Shown piece by piece: positions 42,121 through 43,431 of a stretch of 43,431 nt of DNA. The stretch lies in assembly GCF_019392335.1 (NCBI RefSeq), contig NZ_JAHXRQ010000032.1, positions 1 to 43,431 on the forward strand. The letters run 5' to 3'. Within the stretch, counting starts at the first letter, position 1; every line of letters starts with the position of its first letter. The notes beneath the pieces were generated by a model. It worked only from the letters and a program-made list of their open reading frames with translations. It made no database searches and had not been told where the DNA came from. The translations under genes were made by a program, and so were the position numbers. This stretch comes from Mameliella sp. CS4. Lineage in GTDB: Bacteria > Pseudomonadota > Alphaproteobacteria > Rhodobacterales > Rhodobacteraceae.

Positions 42121-43311
42121 GTGACAACAGGCCAGTCGATCCCGCGCAACCTGAGACATCTGCGTCTCTTGCCTGCGATTGCAGAACACCGCTCTCTGAC
42201 GGGAGCGGCCCAGGTCAGCGGCCTGTCCCAGACCGCCGTCACCCATGCCTTGCACAAGGTCGAGTCCGCGGTTGGCAGCCCCTTGTTCGATCGCAACAGC
42301 GCCGGAGCCTTTCCGACGGAACGCGGCGTGGTGCTGCTGGCCAGGATCCGGCGCGCGCTCGACCGGCTGGACCCGGCCCTTGACGCCCTTGCCCCCGGCC
42401 TGTCGCGTGTCGCAACCCACTCCCAACTGACTGCCCTGATCGCCACTGCAAACAGCGGCAACGTCACCCTCGCTGCCCGGCAACTGGGCCTGGCCCAACC
42501 CACGGTCCACCGTGCGGTGAGCGATCTGGAACGCGCGGCTGGCCGTTCGCTGTTCGATCGCGCACGCAGCGGGTTGGTTCCCCGCCGGACCTGCCTGTCG
42601 CTTTGCAGGGCCGCGCGACTCGCCTTCGCCGAACTGGACCAGGCAGAGGCGGATCTGGCGGAATTCGATGGACGCGAAGGCGGGCGCGTGGTTCTGGGCG
42701 CCCTGCCCTTGTCGCGATCCAACCTGCTGCCGGCGGCACTGGTTGCGTTCCGGAAGGAACGCCCCGAAACGCCGGTCATCGTGCACGACAGTCGTTACGA
42801 GGATCTCCTGGCCGGGCTTGTTGCCGGAGACGTCGATGCGATCATCGGAGCCCTGCGCGATCCCGCACCGGTGGCAGAGGTCGAGCAACGTCCACTTTTC
42901 GACGACCGTTTGTGTTTCGTGTCCAGACCCGGGCATCCGTTGACCAAGGACAAGGCCCCGACAATCGCGAGTCTGCTCCAATGGCCCTGGGTCGTCCCCC
43001 GCATGGGCGCCCCGGCGCGTCGTCAATTCGAAGAGGTCTTTTCCAACCACGGGTTGAGACCGCCGGAAAACGTCATCGAAAGCGGCTCCGTCCTCCTGAT
43101 GCGCGAAACCCTGCGGCAAAGCGAGATGCTCGGGTGCATTTCCGGGTGGCAGGCCGCCGCCGAGGTTCAACACGGCCTGATGACGCCACTTCCAATTCAA
43201 CCGGATGTTCCAACACGCAGGATCGGCGTCACGCTGCGCCGCGACTGGATGCCCACCACGGCCCAACGCCGCATGCTGGAACTGCTGACCGAGGCCGCGC
43301 GGAATTTTTGA
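42121..43311 (+). CDS. LysR-family regulator with two N-terminal HTH domains
   Basis: A 396-residue protein, about 100 residues longer than ordinary LysR regulators. Residues 10-62 form one LysR HTH (LTGAAQVSGLSQTAVTHALH, ending SPLFDRN). Residues about 100-148 form a second (VTLAARQLGLAQPTVHRAVS, ending RSLFDRA). The substrate-binding domain follows from about 175. It starts with GTG one base after the dctM stop, so it is probably co-transcribed with the TRAP operon. It likely regulates uptake or demethylation genes; its ligand is unknown. It is followed by a strong terminator. Confidence 0.85.
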   Translation: MTTGQSIPRNLRHLRLLPAIAEHRSLTGAAQVSGLSQTAVTHALHKVESAVGSPLFDRNSAGAFPTERGVVLLARIRRALDRLDPALDALAPGLSRVATHSQLTALIATANSGNVTLAARQLGLAQPTVHRAVSDLERAAGRSLFDRARSGLVPRRTCLSLCRAARLAFAELDQAEADLAEFDGREGGRVVLGALPLSRSNLLPAALVAFRKERPETPVIVHDSRYEDLLAGLVAGDVDAIIGALRDPAPVAEVEQRPLFDDRLCFVSRPGHPLTKDKAPTIASLLQWPWVVPRMGAPARRQFEEVFSNHGLRPPENVIESGSVLLMRETLRQSEMLGCISGWQAAAEVQHGLMTPLPIQPDVPTRRIGVTLRRDWMPTTAQRRMLELLTEAARNF

Positions 43312-43322
43312 TCCAGAACAAC

Positions 43323-43356
43323 AAAAGCCCCGCCGGAAGAACCGGACGGGGCTTTT
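43323..43356. terminator. bidirectional terminator between the LysR gene and the rRNA operon
   Basis: AAAAGCCCCG / CGGGGCTTTT arms with an inner CCGG-AAGAA-CCGG stem. A-tract on one side and T-tract on the other let it act in both directions: at the end of the LysR gene and downstream of 5S rRNA. Confidence 0.88.
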
Positions 43357-43395
43357 ATATTCGTATTTTGCATAGAGAGGTATGGTTTTTTCTAG

Positions 43396-43431
43396 GTTTG
43401 GCGGCGACCTACTCTCCCACGTCTTGAGACG
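43396..43431 (-). rRNA. 5S rRNA, 3' end (partial)
   Basis: On the minus strand the last bases read GACGTGGGAGAGTAGGTCGC followed by CGCC, the conserved 3' end of alphaproteobacterial 5S rRNA. The rest lies beyond the window. No tRNA gene follows 5S before the terminator. Confidence 0.9.

Overview
The window reads as a chromosomal segment of a Rhodobacterales alphaproteobacterium (Roseobacter-group type). The basis is the uniformly high GC, the operon style with ATGA overlaps, TRAP transporters, the paa operon, serine-cycle and mesaconyl-CoA genes, and an Mtk/Mcl/Sga set. The right edge runs into the 3' end of a 5S rRNA gene, so an rRNA operon is transcribed toward the window from the right. 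The genus cannot be fixed from sequence alone.

Layout. (1) 1-6.3 kb: a LacI-type regulator truncated at what looks like an insertion-sequence end, then a plus-strand cluster. The cluster holds a sterol-desaturase-type membrane hydroxylase, a Gfo/Idh/MocA dehydrogenase, a sugar-phosphate-isomerase-like TIM barrel, a MocD-like membrane desaturase/hydroxylase, a MocE-like Rieske ferredoxin and a Hyi-like isomerase. It resembles rhizopine (methyl-inosamine) catabolism loci. (2) 6.4-16.8 kb, minus strand: the aerobic phenylacetyl-CoA operon paaJ-A-B-C-D-E, an extra PF05138 protein, paaZ and paaX, followed by a TetR regulator and a zinc-type oxidoreductase. The TetR promoter and the paaJ promoter carry the same operator, GACC-N4-GGTCGG. 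(3) 16.8-20.5 kb: a hairpin-rich non-coding stretch, then katG divergent from oxyR.

(4) 20.5-28.6 kb, minus strand: an operon sgaA-mcl-mtkA-mtkB-meh-mct, divergent from a RamB/PccR-type XRE regulator across an intergenic region full of TGTAAA elements. Together these enzymes could cleave malate to acetyl-CoA and glyoxylate. With propionyl-CoA and the ethylmalonyl-CoA pathway enzymes expected elsewhere, they could also carry mesaconyl-C1-CoA through mesaconyl-C4-CoA and citramalyl-CoA to acetyl-CoA and pyruvate, which is the second half of the 3-hydroxypropionate bicycle. (5) 28.7-32.6 kb: the threonine-to-glycine operon kbl-tdh with an upstream XRE-cupin regulator, and a class IV aminotransferase.

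(6) 32.6-36.8 kb: two tandem RTX calcium-binding proteins with nearly identical C-termini. The duplicated DNA includes the last bases of the neighbouring aminotransferase gene. (7) 37.0-43.3 kb: a plus-strand operon of a GntR regulator, a LigM-like tetrahydrofolate-dependent O-demethylase, a DctP-DctQ-DctM TRAP transporter and an unusual LysR regulator with two HTH domains. (8) A terminator and the 5S rRNA end.

The most interesting points are the propionyl-CoA/glyoxylate module and its operator array, the Moc-like cluster with two different membrane di-iron enzymes, the LigM/TRAP locus with the double-HTH LysR, and the RTX duplication. All assignments come from reading motifs and remembered family sequences; no database search was run.
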